Translations under genes and position numbers: made by a program
Part shown: one piece after another, positions 49,114 to 60,410 of the stretch
Numbering within the stretch: position 1 is the stretch's first letter
Layout: the number at the start of each line of letters is the position of its first letter
Source: Pseudoxanthomonas winnipegensis
GTDB taxonomy: Bacteria; Pseudomonadota; Gammaproteobacteria; Xanthomonadales; Xanthomonadaceae
DNA: 64,000 nt
Direction of reading: 5' to 3'
NCBI RefSeq assembly: GCF_004283755.1
Contig: NZ_SHMH01000006.1
Span: 1-64,000 of the forward strand
The notes under the pieces: generated by a model
Told to the model about the DNA's origin: nothing
Seen by the model: only the letters and a program-made list of their open reading frames with translations
The model's database searches: none

Positions 49114-49234
49114 CACGTCACGCCCCTTGTTGCCGCATCCGTGCCCTGCGGCGCATGGGACGAGCCTAACGCGCCGCCGCCGCATCGCAACAGGGGGCAA
49201 GTCCCGGAAGGTGACACCGGGCCCGTTTTGCCGC

Positions 49235-51940
49235 TCAGGTCTGCGCGCGGGCGCTCTGGATCGGCAGGGTGACGTTGACGATGGACGGGTCGTCCGGATC
49301 GGGCCTGAGAGTGAAGCCCAGCTGCTGGCACATGGCCAGCATGGTGCGGTTCTCGCGCAGCACCTGGCCCTCGACCTGGCGCAGGCCCTGCCAGTGCGCG
49401 TACTCGATCATGATCCGCATCAGCTGCCAGCCCAGGCCGGCGCCCTTCTGGTCCGAGCGCACCAGGATGCCGTACTCGCCGCGATCGTAATCGGCATCGG
49501 CCAGCAGCCGCACCGCGCCGAGCATCTCGCCGTTGGCCGGGTCGATGGCCACCAGCGCGATCGAACGCGCGTAGTCCAGCTGGGTCAGGCGGGCGATGAA
49601 CTCGTGGCTGAAATGCTTGACCGACTGGAAGAAGCGCAGGCGCAGGTCCTCGTCGGTGACGCGGGCGAAGAAGGCGCGGAACAGCGCGTCGTCCTCCGGC
49701 CGCACCGGCCGCACGAAGACCGTGCCGCCATCGCTCAGGGCCAGGGTGCGCTCCCATTCCTTGGGATAGGGGAACACGGCGAAGCGCGGATGTCCGCGGC
49801 CCTTGTGCAGCGCGCGCGAGGGAGCCACGGCGATACGCGCGTCCACCGCCACCACGCCGGTGGCGTCGGCCAGCAGCGGGTTGATGTCCAGGCTGCGGAT
49901 CTCGGGCAGATCGGCGGCCAGCTGCGCCAGCTTGACCAGCACCAGGGCCACGGCGCGTTCGTCGGCGGCGGGCACGTCGCGATAGGCCTTGAGGATGCGC
50001 GAGACGCGGGTGCGGCCGATCAGCTCATGGGCCAGGCGCAGGTCCAGCGGCGGCAGCGCCAGGGCCACATCGTCGATCACCTCGGCGGCGGTGCCGCCGC
50101 GGCCGAACACGATCACCGGGCCGAACACCGCATCGTCGGCGATGCCAGCGATCAGCTCGCGCGCCTTGGGCCGCAGCACCGTCGCCTGCACCACCACGCC
50201 ATCGATGCGCGCGTCCGGGCGCAGCCGCCGGGCGCGCTCGATCAGCGTCTGCGCGGCCATATGCACGGCCTCGGCCGAGACCAGGTTCAGGCGCACGCCA
50301 TCGACATCGGACTTGTTGGGGATGTCCGGCGAGAGCACCTTCAGCGCCACCGGCTGGCCCTGCTCCAGCAGCGGCTGGGCGAAGCGCACCGCGGCGTCGG
50401 CGTCGGCCGCCACCCACAGCTGCGCGGTCGGGATGCCGTAGGCGCGCAGCACCGCGTTGGCGGCGACCGGGTCCAGATAGCGCCGTCCCTCGCTCAAGGT
50501 CTGTTCGACCAGCGCGCGCGCGGCGGCGGCATCGACCACGAAGTCCTCGGGCAGGCTGGGCGGGGTCTCCATCAGCGCGGTCTGCGCCTGCCGGTAGCGC
50601 ACCAGGTGCATGAAGCCGGCCACCGCATCGGCCTCGGTGGCGTAGCTGGGGATCTGCGCCGCGTTGAGCGTGGACAGCGCCGCCTCGCCGCCGCCCAGCC
50701 ACACCGCGAACACCGGCTTGGCATGGCTGTGGCGCGGGCGCGCGCCGGCGCTGCGCACCAGCGCGCTGGCGGCATCGGCCGAGGAGGTGAACGCCGTCGG
50801 CACGTTGACCACCAGCAGGGCGTCGTTGTCGGGGTCGGCCAGCAGCGCCTCGACCGCGGTCGCGTAGCGCTCACCATCGGCGTCGACCACGATGTCCACC
50901 GGGTTCTCGCGCGTCCAGCCGTGCGGCAGCACGCCGTCCAGGCGCTGCACCGTGGCCGGCGACAGCGTGGCCAGGCTGCCGCCGAGCAGGGTCAGCTGGT
51001 CGCGCGCCAGCGCGCCCACGCCACCGCCGTTGGACAGGATCGCCAGGCGCCGGCCGGGGAAGGTGCCCAGCCGGCCCAGCGTCTGCGCCGCGGCGAACAG
51101 CTCGTCCAGCGCGCCCACGCGCAACAGCCCGGCGCGGCGGAAGGCCGCGTCGTAGATCGCATCGGGCCGGGCCAGCGACTGGCTGTGGGTGTCCTCGCCG
51201 CCGCCGGCGCGGGCCACGCCGGACTTGACCACCACCACCGGCTTGGCGCGCGCGGCCGCGCGTGCGGCGGACATGAACTTGCGCGCGTCGCGGATCGATT
51301 CGACGTAGAGCAGGATCGCGCGGGTGCGGTGGTCGATGGCGAAGTGGTCCAGCAGATCGCTGAAGTCCACGTCGATCGCATCGCCCAGCGACACCACCGC
51401 CGAAAACCCGACCTGGTGCTGCACGCCCCACTCGACCAGCGCCGCGGCGATGGCCGAGGACTCGGAGATCAGCGCCAGGTCGCCGGCCATCGGCGTGTGC
51501 GCGGCGATGCTGGCGTTGAGCCGCGCGTGCGGGGCGATCACGCCCAGGCAGTGCGGCCCGAGCAGGCGCAGGCCGTGGGCGCGCGCGGCGCGTTCGGTGG
51601 CCTCGGCCAGCGAGCCGGAGCCGTGGCCGAGCCCGGCGGTGAGGATGATGGCCGCGGCCACCCCGCGCTGGGCGGCGTTGGCCACGACCTTGGGCACGGT
51701 GTGCGCTGGGGTGGTGACGATCACCAGGTCCGGCACGTAGTCCAGGTCGGACAGCCGCGGCACGGTGTCGACCTCGTCGATGCGCTTGTAGCGCGCATTG
51801 ATCCAGGCGATCCGCCCGGGGAAGCCGGCCGCGCGCAGGTTGCGCACCACCGCCCGCCCGGCCGAGCGATCGCGCGGGCTGCCGCCGATGATGGCGATCG
51901 AGGCCGGCGCGAACACGGACTTGAGGCGGTAGGTGCTCAT
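49235..51940 (-). CDS. Pat-type acyl-CoA synthetase (NDP-forming)/GNAT acetyltransferase
   Basis: A 901-residue bifunctional protein. Residues about 1-700 have the CoA-binding, ligase and ATP-grasp domains of NDP-forming acyl-CoA synthetases (FAPASIAIIGGSPRDRSAG near 9; GHGSGSLAEATERAAR; LKVLSPDIPNKSDVDGVRLN). Residues about 745-890 form a GNAT domain with the acetyl-CoA loop SDQKGAGLGWQLM. This is the layout of Pat/YfiQ, which acetylates and inactivates acetyl-CoA synthetase. Acs is encoded only 5 kb away, a probable substrate. The synthetase part is usually catalytically inactive in Pat; whether it is here was not assessed. The ATG at 51940 fits the family start (MSTYRLKSVFAP). Confidence 0.92.
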   Translation of the reverse strand: MSTYRLKSVFAPASIAIIGGSPRDRSAGRAVVRNLRAAGFPGRIAWINARYKRIDEVDTVPRLSDLDYVPDLVIVTTPAHTVPKVVANAAQRGVAAAIILTAGLGHGSGSLAEATERAARAHGLRLLGPHCLGVIAPHARLNASIAAHTPMAGDLALISESSAIAAALVEWGVQHQVGFSAVVSLGDAIDVDFSDLLDHFAIDHRTRAILLYVESIRDARKFMSAARAAARAKPVVVVKSGVARAGGGEDTHSQSLARPDAIYDAAFRRAGLLRVGALDELFAAAQTLGRLGTFPGRRLAILSNGGGVGALARDQLTLLGGSLATLSPATVQRLDGVLPHGWTRENPVDIVVDADGERYATAVEALLADPDNDALLVVNVPTAFTSSADAASALVRSAGARPRHSHAKPVFAVWLGGGEAALSTLNAAQIPSYATEADAVAGFMHLVRYRQAQTALMETPPSLPEDFVVDAAAARALVEQTLSEGRRYLDPVAANAVLRAYGIPTAQLWVAADADAAVRFAQPLLEQGQPVALKVLSPDIPNKSDVDGVRLNLVSAEAVHMAAQTLIERARRLRPDARIDGVVVQATVLRPKARELIAGIADDAVFGPVIVFGRGGTAAEVIDDVALALPPLDLRLAHELIGRTRVSRILKAYRDVPAADERAVALVLVKLAQLAADLPEIRSLDINPLLADATGVVAVDARIAVAPSRALHKGRGHPRFAVFPYPKEWERTLALSDGGTVFVRPVRPEDDALFRAFFARVTDEDLRLRFFQSVKHFSHEFIARLTQLDYARSIALVAIDPANGEMLGAVRLLADADYDRGEYGILVRSDQKGAGLGWQLMRIMIEYAHWQGLRQVEGQVLRENRTMLAMCQQLGFTLRPDPDDPSIVNVTLPIQSARAQT

Positions 51941-52102
51941 GCGGTGGTAGCGGCGGCCTGGAAGCGGGGCATCGCCCCACACGTTACACGCCCCGGCGGC
52001 GCCCCTGCATGACGCGCCGCGCGAACGCGTGAGGAGGAGCAAAGGTCTCCTTACGCGTCGGCGATGCGCGCTTAGTCCCCTCCCTTTGGCCGCAGGCCAA
52101 GA

Positions 52103-52206
52103 GGAGCTCGAAGTCGCGACCTAGCGACTGAGGGGAGGGGGTGCTCTCCGCGGGAAAGCTGAAAAGCACCCCCTCCCAGCCTCCCCCTTCGCTGCGCGAA
52201 AGGGGA
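52103..52206. repeat. Dispersed intergenic repeat, second copy
   Basis: 52103-52134 is the inverse of 22551-22582 (32 bases with one difference), and CTTCGCTGCGCGAAAGGGG at 52187-52205 recurs at 22584. Between them a partly palindromic GC-rich stretch (GTGCTCTCC... with GAAAAGCACC) may fold. The gene-free interval 51941-52400 consists of this and the REP pair that follows. Confidence 0.7.
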
Positions 52207-52261
52207 GGCGCCCAGCGTGCGTGGCAGCCGTTGTCTCTTCCCAGCGCATCGCGGCCTCCTT

Positions 52262-52334
52262 GTAGAGCGGAGCTTGCTCCGCTGGGCCTTCCCGATCATC
52301 CGGCCGAAACGCAGCGGAGCAAGCTCCGCTCTAC
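52262..52334. repeat. Inverted pair of GTAG-headed REP palindromes
   Basis: GTAGAGCGGAGCTTGCTCCG plus CTG at 52262-52284 faces its inverse at 52312-52334, giving a BIME-type pair with a 27-base spacer. The sequence equals the copies at 17639-17719. It lies about 66 bases downstream of the mgtE stop codon and may protect its mRNA 3' end. Confidence 0.85.
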
Positions 52335-52400
52335 CGGTGGAGGCCGCCCTTGTGGCCTCTTCGCCAATGGTGGCTTCAACGAACCGCGCTCGCCGCGCGC

Positions 52401-53783
52401 CTACAGCAGCGTCCCGCTCAAAATCAGCAGGGCGATGCTGAAGTAGATGACCAGGCCGGTGACGTCCACCAGCGTGGCCACGAACGGCGCCGAGGCGCTG
52501 GCCGGGTCGAAGCGCAGCCGCTGCAGCACGAACGGCAGCATCGAGCCGGCCAGCGAGCCGAAGGTCACGATGCCCACCAGCGCCGCGCCCACGGTCAGGG
52601 CCACCAGCGGCCAGTGCGGGCCGTAGTCGTAGATGCCCAGCTGCTGCCAGGCCACCACGCGCACGATGGCGATCACGCCCAGGATCGCGCCGAGCAGCAT
52701 GCCGGTGGGCAGCTCGCGCAGGGCCACCTTCCACCAGTCGCGCAGGCGCAGCTCGCCCAGGGCCAGGGCGCGGATCAACAGCGAGGTCGCCTGCGAACCG
52801 GAGTTGCCGCCCGAGCTCATGATCAGCGGGATGAACAAGGTCAGCACCAGCGCCTTGTCCAGCTCGCCCTCGAAGTGCTGCATCGCGCTGGCGGTGAGCA
52901 TCTCGCCCAGGAACAGCGCGCACAGCCAGCCGGCGCGCTTGCGGATCATCCGCCAGAAGCCGATCTGCATGTACGGCGCGTCCAGCGCCTCCATACCGCC
53001 GAACTTGTGCGCGTCCTCGGTGCTCTCCTCCATCATCGTGTCGATGATGTCGTCCACGGTGACGATGCCCAGCATGCGGCGCTGCTCGTCGACCACGGCC
53101 AGCGAGAGCAGGTCGTGGCGGCGGATCAGGCGCGCGACCTCCTGCTGGTCGGTCAGCGGCGAGACGGTGACCGGCGGATTGACCTGGGCCACGCTGAGGA
53201 TGTTGTCGCCCGGCGCGCCGGTGATCAGCCGGCGCAGGGTCACCACCTGCTGCAGCACGTCGCTGCCCGGGGCGAGCACGTAGATGGCATAGACGGTCTC
53301 GCGCTTGCGCTCGACCTCGCGCACGTGGTCCAGGGTCTGGGCCACGGTCCAGTCGGCGGGCACGCCGACGTATTCGGTGGTCATCAGCGCGCCGGCGGTG
53401 CGCGGGCGGTAGCGCATCAGCTTCTGTATCGCGTGCGCGCTGGCCGGCGCGCACGCGGCCAGGTCGGCCAGGACCGTGGCCTGGTCGGTCAGCTCCAGCG
53501 CCTGGACCACGTCGGCGGCGCGGTCGTCGGCCATGCCTTCGAGCACGCACGCCCGGCGCGGCCGCGGCAGGGCCTGCAGCAGCTGCGGGGCGCGCAACAG
53601 TTCGGGCGCTTCTAGCACGTTGATCGCGCGCTCGTCGGACAGGCCGGCGAAGGTCGCATCGGCCAGGGCGGGCTTGAGCTTGTTGAGCCGCTCGACCACG
53701 TCGGCGGTGTTGAGCGGACGCAGCGCGTCCAGCTGGGCGGCCACCGGGTCGGTGGTCTTGAAGGAGAAGTGCTTCAGGTTCAT
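52401..53783 (-). CDS. mgtE: Magnesium transporter MgtE
   Basis: A 460-residue MgtE channel. The N-terminal superhelical domain (about 20-125, with LNKLKPALADATFAGLSDER and PRPRRACVLEGMADDRAADV) precedes two CBS domains (about 128-255, RYRPRTAGALMTTEYVGVPA, LGIVTVDDIIDTMMEE). Five membrane helices follow (about 285-460) with the selectivity region IPLIMSSGGNSGSQATSLLI. Mg bound between the cytosolic domains closes the channel. The ATG at 53783 gives MNLKHFSFKT; an ATG at 53810 is a weaker alternative. REP palindromes lie downstream. Confidence 0.95.
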   Translation of the reverse strand: MNLKHFSFKTTDPVAAQLDALRPLNTADVVERLNKLKPALADATFAGLSDERAINVLEAPELLRAPQLLQALPRPRRACVLEGMADDRAADVVQALELTDQATVLADLAACAPASAHAIQKLMRYRPRTAGALMTTEYVGVPADWTVAQTLDHVREVERKRETVYAIYVLAPGSDVLQQVVTLRRLITGAPGDNILSVAQVNPPVTVSPLTDQQEVARLIRRHDLLSLAVVDEQRRMLGIVTVDDIIDTMMEESTEDAHKFGGMEALDAPYMQIGFWRMIRKRAGWLCALFLGEMLTASAMQHFEGELDKALVLTLFIPLIMSSGGNSGSQATSLLIRALALGELRLRDWWKVALRELPTGMLLGAILGVIAIVRVVAWQQLGIYDYGPHWPLVALTVGAALVGIVTFGSLAGSMLPFVLQRLRFDPASASAPFVATLVDVTGLVIYFSIALLILSGTLL

Positions 53784-54022
53784 CGGGACGGCCTGGTTGG
53801 GCAGCCGCAACGGCCGCCTGGCCGAACCCGATCAGGACTCAGCGCGCAGCCACCGTTGACGGCAGACAAGATCGACTGGAAGGGTCGCTGGGCATGAGGA
53901 GGAAAGCTTCACGAAAGGGACCGGCGCGCTGTGGCCTGCGCCGGGCGGGCGGAAGTCTGTGCCTGCATCCTCGAAGCGTCAACCACTTTCTCGCGATGCG
54001 GCATGGCCGATGGTCGCGGCGT

Positions 54023-55729
54023 TCAGGCCACGCGCAGCGAGGGCGGATAAGGCGGCGTGTCGGGATAGCGGTCCTGCGCCAGCGCGGCCTGCAGCTCTCG
54101 CCACCAGGCCGGGTCGAACAGCTGGCCATGCACCGCGCGCACGGCCTGCGTCAGCGCGGCGGGCAGGCCCATGAACTGCGCGAAGCGCTCGGGGAACACA
54201 TCGCCCGGCGCGACATGGAACCAGGGCTCGTCGGCCATCTGTTCCTCGTAGCTCTGCGCCTGGGGCCAGTCGCGGAAGCGGCAGTCGGTGATCAGCCGCA
54301 CCTCGTCGTAGTCGTAGAACACCACCCGCCCATGGCGCGAGACGCCGAAGTTCTTCAGCAGCATGTCGCCGGGGAAGATGTTGTTGCGCGCCATGTCGAC
54401 GATGGCCTGGCCGTAGTCCAGCGCCGCCGCGCGGGCGGCCTCGGCCGGCTGCTCGCGCAGGTACAGGTTGAGCGGGCGCAGGCGGCGCTGCACGTAGCAC
54501 AGGGCGATGATCACGTCCTCGCCCTCGAAGCTCAGGCTGCTGGCGCAGGTCTGCTGCAGCTCCTCCAGCAGCGCCGGGGCGAAGCGCGCCAGCGGGAAGC
54601 GCAGCGAGCGGTAGGGCTGCGCATCGAGCAGGCGGCCGACGCGGTCGCGGTTGAACACCAGCGCGTAGCGGTCCTCCACGTCCTGGCGCGTGACCTGCTT
54701 GGTCTCGGCGAAGCGGTCGCGGATCAGCTTGAACACCAGCGGATAGCTGGGCAGGGTGAACACCGCCATCACCAGGCCACGCGTGCCCTCAGCCTGGATC
54801 AGCTGCTCGCCGGGATGGTCGTTGAAGTGGTGGTAGAAGGTGCGGAAGCGCTCGGTCTTGCCCTGCTTGGCGCGGCCCAGCACGGTGTACAGCTCGTCGA
54901 TGGGCTTGTGCGGCAGCAGCGTGCGCAGGAACACCACCGCGTCGCCCACCGTGGGCAGGTCGGCGTGGAAGTAGCTGCGCGAGATGCCGAACAGCTGGGC
55001 CACGTCCGCGCGCCGGGTCAGCACCGCGTCAGCGCGCAGGCCGGCCTCGTCGTGGATCAGCGCGATCATGCACGGGGCGAAGCGCGTCTCGCCCAGCACG
55101 CGGCCGACCAGGTAGGCGCGGCGTTCGCGGTAGAACACCGTGTCCAGCAGCTCCACCGCGCGCACCGGCTCGCCCCAGCCGGTCAGGTCGTCGTGCAGGC
55201 GCACGGCGATGGCCGCCGCGCAGCGCGCCTGGTGCGCATAGGGCACGGCGAAGACGTAGTCGCCCAGCAGCCGGGCGAAGGTGTCCATCGGCCGGGTCTG
55301 CGAGACCAGGTAGTTGTGCCGCGCCACCGGATGGGTGATGGCCTCGGTGGGCGCGATGTCCAGCGCCACGAACTCGACCTGCGCATCCACGCCCTGGGTG
55401 CGGAAGAAGCGCCGGGTCAGCGTGTTGTAGAAGGTCTTGTACAGCTCACGGTCGATCTGGGTGTCGATCAGCGCCGCGTAGCGCGCGCGGATGGCGTGCC
55501 ACAGCGTGCGGTCGAACGCGCGCTGGCCCATCACCGCCTGCAGGCGCAGCCGGCACTCGTCCACGCAGGCGTCGTAGAGCGCGATGCGTTCGACCGCATC
55601 GTCGCGCGCGCCGTTCCAGTCGCGCTGCTCGAAGCGCGTCTTGGCGCGCCGGGTGATGTCCGCGAAGCGGGCGTGGTAATCGGCGAAGGCCTCGTCGATC
55701 AGGCTGGCGTAGGCGGCGGCGTCGTCCAT
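54023..55729 (-). CDS. aceK: Isocitrate dehydrogenase kinase/phosphatase
   Basis: A 568-residue AceK that phosphorylates and dephosphorylates isocitrate dehydrogenase, diverting isocitrate into the glyoxylate bypass on acetate or fatty acids. Family sequences are [19 protein letters not shown] near 98, the ATP-binding region [20 protein letters not shown] near 318, the catalytic [19 protein letters not shown] near 447 and [20 protein letters not shown] near 470. The aceBA genes are not next to it. It is downstream of acs and a regulator on the same strand, separated by a 26-bp inverted repeat. Confidence 0.96.
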   Translation of the reverse strand: MDDAAAYASLIDEAFADYHARFADITRRAKTRFEQRDWNGARDDAVERIALYDACVDECRLRLQAVMGQRAFDRTLWHAIRARYAALIDTQIDRELYKTFYNTLTRRFFRTQGVDAQVEFVALDIAPTEAITHPVARHNYLVSQTRPMDTFARLLGDYVFAVPYAHQARCAAAIAVRLHDDLTGWGEPVRAVELLDTVFYRERRAYLVGRVLGETRFAPCMIALIHDEAGLRADAVLTRRADVAQLFGISRSYFHADLPTVGDAVVFLRTLLPHKPIDELYTVLGRAKQGKTERFRTFYHHFNDHPGEQLIQAEGTRGLVMAVFTLPSYPLVFKLIRDRFAETKQVTRQDVEDRYALVFNRDRVGRLLDAQPYRSLRFPLARFAPALLEELQQTCASSLSFEGEDVIIALCYVQRRLRPLNLYLREQPAEAARAAALDYGQAIVDMARNNIFPGDMLLKNFGVSRHGRVVFYDYDEVRLITDCRFRDWPQAQSYEEQMADEPWFHVAPGDVFPERFAQFMGLPAALTQAVRAVHGQLFDPAWWRELQAALAQDRYPDTPPYPPSLRVA

Positions 55730-55740
55730 GCGGGCGAGAA

Positions 55741-55838
55741 GTGAGCGAAGAGGAGTGAGGAGTGAGCGAAGGCGAGGAGCAATGCATGACAGCGCGGTGC
55801 TGTTTGCTTTTTCTCACTTCTCATTCCTCTTCGCTCAC
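55741..55838. repeat. 26-bp inverted repeat between aceK and the response regulator
   Basis: GTGAGCGAAGAGGAGTGAGG and on to GAGTGAG (55741-55766) pairs with 55813-55838 at 24 of 26 positions around a 46-base loop. The left arm is partly tandem (GTGAGCGAAG returns at 55763). It is the only sequence between the regulator stop (55850) and the aceK start (55729). It may act as terminator, processing site or mobile repeat. Confidence 0.7.
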
Positions 55839-55849
55839 CCCTGCCTCGA

Positions 55850-56518
55850 TCAGTCCTGATCTTCCGGCGGCGGCGTCAGCCCATCCGGATCCACCGACAG
55901 CCGCCCGGCCATCAGCACCGCCTGAGTGCGGTTGGTGACGCCCAGCTTGCGCAGGATCGCGGTGACGTGCGCCTTGATGGTGGCCTCGGACACGCCCAGG
56001 TCGTAGGCGATCTGCTTGTTGAGCCGGCCGGCGCCGAGCATCTGCAGCACGCGGAACTGCTGCGGGGTCAGGTCGCGCAGACGCTGGGCGACCTCTTGCT
56101 CGTCGCGGCCGATGGCCGGCGCGTTGTGCGCCTCCTCCGGCGCCCAGCGCTCGCCGTCCAGCACCAGGCCGATGGCCTCGCCGATGGTGTCCGAGTCGGC
56201 CGACTTGGGGATGAAGCCCAGCGCGCCATGGTCCAGCGCGCGGCGCATCACCGAGGGTTCCTCGCGCGCGGACACCACCACCACCGGCAGCTGCGGATGC
56301 AGCGCGCGCAGGTGCACCAGCGCATTGAAGCCGTGCGCGCCGGGCATGTTGAGGTCCAGCAGGAGCAGGTCGGCGTCGGGGTTGGCCTCGACCAGCGCGT
56401 ACAGCGCATCGACGCTGTCGGCCTCGTGCAGGGACACGCCGGGCAGCACGCGCTGCACGGCGCCGCGCAGGGCCTCCCGGAACAGGGGATGGTCGTCGGC
56501 GATGAGCAGTGTGGTCAT
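55850..56518 (-). CDS. NarL/LuxR-type response regulator, probable acetate-switch regulator
   Basis: A 222-residue regulator. Receiver domain about 4-120 with Asp8-9, phospho-acceptor Asp55 in LLLLDLNMPG and the Lys in FIPKSADSD. A LuxR helix-turn-helix is at about 148-205 (LTPQQFRVLQML, LNKQIAYDLGVSEATIKAHV). ATG at 56518 gives MTTLLIADDHPLFRE. It directly follows acs (118 bases) on the same strand. NarL-type regulators CrbR and ErdR control acs in Vibrio and Pseudomonas; by position this is a likely counterpart. Its sensor kinase is not in the window. Confidence 0.92.
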   Translation of the reverse strand: MTTLLIADDHPLFREALRGAVQRVLPGVSLHEADSVDALYALVEANPDADLLLLDLNMPGAHGFNALVHLRALHPQLPVVVVSAREEPSVMRRALDHGALGFIPKSADSDTIGEAIGLVLDGERWAPEEAHNAPAIGRDEQEVAQRLRDLTPQQFRVLQMLGAGRLNKQIAYDLGVSEATIKAHVTAILRKLGVTNRTQAVLMAGRLSVDPDGLTPPPEDQD

Positions 56519-56635
56519 GGAGGCGGGGGGCGTGGGGACGGAAGCGTCCGACGCGTCGTGCGCCGTACGACTGGCATAGTGCCAGACCAGGCGATCGGCT
56601 TTCGATGCTTCCTTGCCCACGGCCGCCATCACGTC

Positions 56636-58588
<1,953 letters not shown>

Positions 58589-58715
58589 GGAATCTCCTTA
58601 CCTCATCTTGCTTGGAACGTGGCGGATGGACCAACCGTTGCGGGGTGCGGCCAGCGACTTGTCGAGGCCTTGAAGTTTGACCGATCCACTGTTTGCGCAG
58701 TGCAGCAGCTGGCTT

Positions 58716-58727
58716 AGACCATGGTCT
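58716..58727. promoter_or_regulatory. 12-bp palindrome in the acs-porin divergent region
   Basis: AGACCATGGTCT is a perfect palindrome, 128 bases upstream of acs and 133 upstream of the porin gene. A related half-site TTTTGAGACC follows at about 58738-58747. It is a candidate binding site for a regulator shared by the two divergent genes. The rest of 58589-58859 shows no gene; promoter elements could not be assigned with confidence. Confidence 0.4.
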
Positions 58728-58859
58728 TAAAGCCCTTGTTTTGAGACCAAAGGCGAATGGTGGGCGCTGTCATGCGTGCGCAATCTGCGGCGCACATCGC
58801 GCTCTCGCAAAGGGGAGGGCGCGCCGCGGTGAATCACCGGACTCTTGGGAGAGGGGAGC

Positions 58860-60287
58860 ATGACCACACGCATCGCAACGATGGCGCGTCGCCCATTGGC
58901 GCTCGCCATGATCGTGGCCTTGATGGCGCCGGGCGTGGCCCTGGCGCAGTCGAAGAAGGAGAAGGCGCTCGAGGCGCGTGTCGCCCAGCTCGAGGCGCAG
59001 GTGCAGCAGCTGCTCTCGGCGCAGCAGCAGACCCAGGCGCAGGTCGTGCAGACCCAGAGCCAGGTCAGCCAGACCCAGACCCAGGTGGCCGACACCAAGA
59101 CCCAATTGGATGAGGTCAAGGCTACCGCCGCCGCCAAGCCGGCCGCGCCGCAGTTCACGACCGCGCCGGGCATGTCGGTGGCCTTCCACGGCTTCGTCAA
59201 CGCCACGGCGTTCGAACAGTCGCGGCCGTTCAACTTCGGCAACGGCCAGAACGCTGAGTGGCCCACGCCCGGCGGCAAGGGCGACCTGAGCGGCGTGGAC
59301 ATCCGCAACACCCGCTTCTGGGTGGACATCACCGGCGCCAAGATGGGTGAGCACTGGACCGGCGGCGCGCGCCTGGAGATGGATTTCTTCGGCGGCAACA
59401 ACGGCACCGGCGCCTACAGCGGCCAGCAGCCGGTCCCGCGCCTGCGCCAGGCCTACCTGGACATGGACAATGCCGCCACCGGCACCAAGGTGCGCGTGGG
59501 CCAGCAGTGGACGCTGATGTTCCCGCTGGACAACGTGCCCGACTCGGTCGCCCACGTGGCCTTCCCGCTCGGCTTCGGCACCGGCATGATCGGCTGGCGC
59601 TATCCGGGCGTGGTGGTCATGCAGGACCTCAACCACGGTTCGGATGGCCCGAAGTGGCGCCTGGACGTGGGCGCCTTCAGCGGCAACTGGTCCGGCCCGG
59701 GCAGCACCACCAACTACCTCACCGGCGGCAATGCCGGCTTCAACCCGCAGGTCGAGGCGCGCGTGCGCGTGGCCGGCAGCAACTGGGTGGCCTATGCCGC
59801 CGGGCACTATTCCAAGATCGACCTGAGCGGCGTCGACGGTGCCACGCCCACGCCGATCCGTTCGGACATCAAGAGCACCGCCTTCGAAGTGGGCGGCATG
59901 GTCAAGCCCGGCAACTGGAACATCAAGGCGTTCGCCTTCACCGGCAACGGCATGGGCCAGAACTTCGGCGCGCTCTCGCAGTTCGGCGACATCTCCGAAA
60001 CCGGCGGCTACGCGCAGGTGGGCTACAGCTTCAACAAGAACTGGAGCCTCAACGCGTTCTACGCGGTGGACAACCCCGACAAGGACGACGTGCTGCGCTG
60101 GCGCGGCACGGCCGTGGGCCTGCTGGGCAACCGCCAGACCGCGCTCAACCTGATCTACGCCAACGGTCCCTACAAGCTGGGCCTGGAGGCGATGCACGAC
60201 AAGCTCGAGCACACGGTCGGCACCACCGCCAACACCACCACCGAAAGCGGCAACCAGGTCAGCGTCAGCGCCCAGTACACCTTCTAG
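58860..60287 (+). CDS. DcaP-like outer membrane porin with N-terminal coiled coil
   Basis: A 475-residue porin. Signal peptide (1-29, MAPGVALAQ), then a Gln-rich coiled coil (about 32-90, LEARVAQLEAQVQQLLSAQQ, QSQVSQTQTQVADTKTQLDE), then a 16-strand type barrel with GFVNATAFEQSRPFN, VRVGQQWTLMFPLDNVPDSV and terminal VSVSAQYTF (Phe end). DcaP-type porins form trimers for dicarboxylates and other anions; the substrate here is not proven. GAGAGGGGAG lies directly upstream of the ATG at 58860. The transporter gene follows 123 bases on, suggesting a joint uptake route. Confidence 0.9.
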   Translation: MTTRIATMARRPLALAMIVALMAPGVALAQSKKEKALEARVAQLEAQVQQLLSAQQQTQAQVVQTQSQVSQTQTQVADTKTQLDEVKATAAAKPAAPQFTTAPGMSVAFHGFVNATAFEQSRPFNFGNGQNAEWPTPGGKGDLSGVDIRNTRFWVDITGAKMGEHWTGGARLEMDFFGGNNGTGAYSGQQPVPRLRQAYLDMDNAATGTKVRVGQQWTLMFPLDNVPDSVAHVAFPLGFGTGMIGWRYPGVVVMQDLNHGSDGPKWRLDVGAFSGNWSGPGSTTNYLTGGNAGFNPQVEARVRVAGSNWVAYAAGHYSKIDLSGVDGATPTPIRSDIKSTAFEVGGMVKPGNWNIKAFAFTGNGMGQNFGALSQFGDISETGGYAQVGYSFNKNWSLNAFYAVDNPDKDDVLRWRGTAVGLLGNRQTALNLIYANGPYKLGLEAMHDKLEHTVGTTANTTTESGNQVSVSAQYTF

Positions 60288-60307
60288 GGCGCTGTACCTG
60301 CCTGACA

Positions 60308-60336
60308 CGCGCCGGAAGGGCTCGCCTTCCGGCGCG
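60308..60336 (+). terminator. Stem-loop between porin and transporter genes
   Basis: CGCGCCGGAAGG (60308-60319) pairs perfectly with CCTTCCGGCGCG (60325-60336) across GCTCG. There is no T-run, so it may be an mRNA-stabilising or attenuating hairpin within the operon rather than a full terminator. Confidence 0.5.
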
Positions 60337-60410
60337 AGACCCACGGCTGCTCCATGGCCAACTGACATCCACGCCAGCACCACGGCATCCAGCTTCGAGG
60401 GAAAGCTCCC

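Noticed and set aside
53894..55744. Plus-strand 616-codon frame over aceK
   Set aside because: It is the reverse shadow of aceK, whose own sequence is unmistakable.
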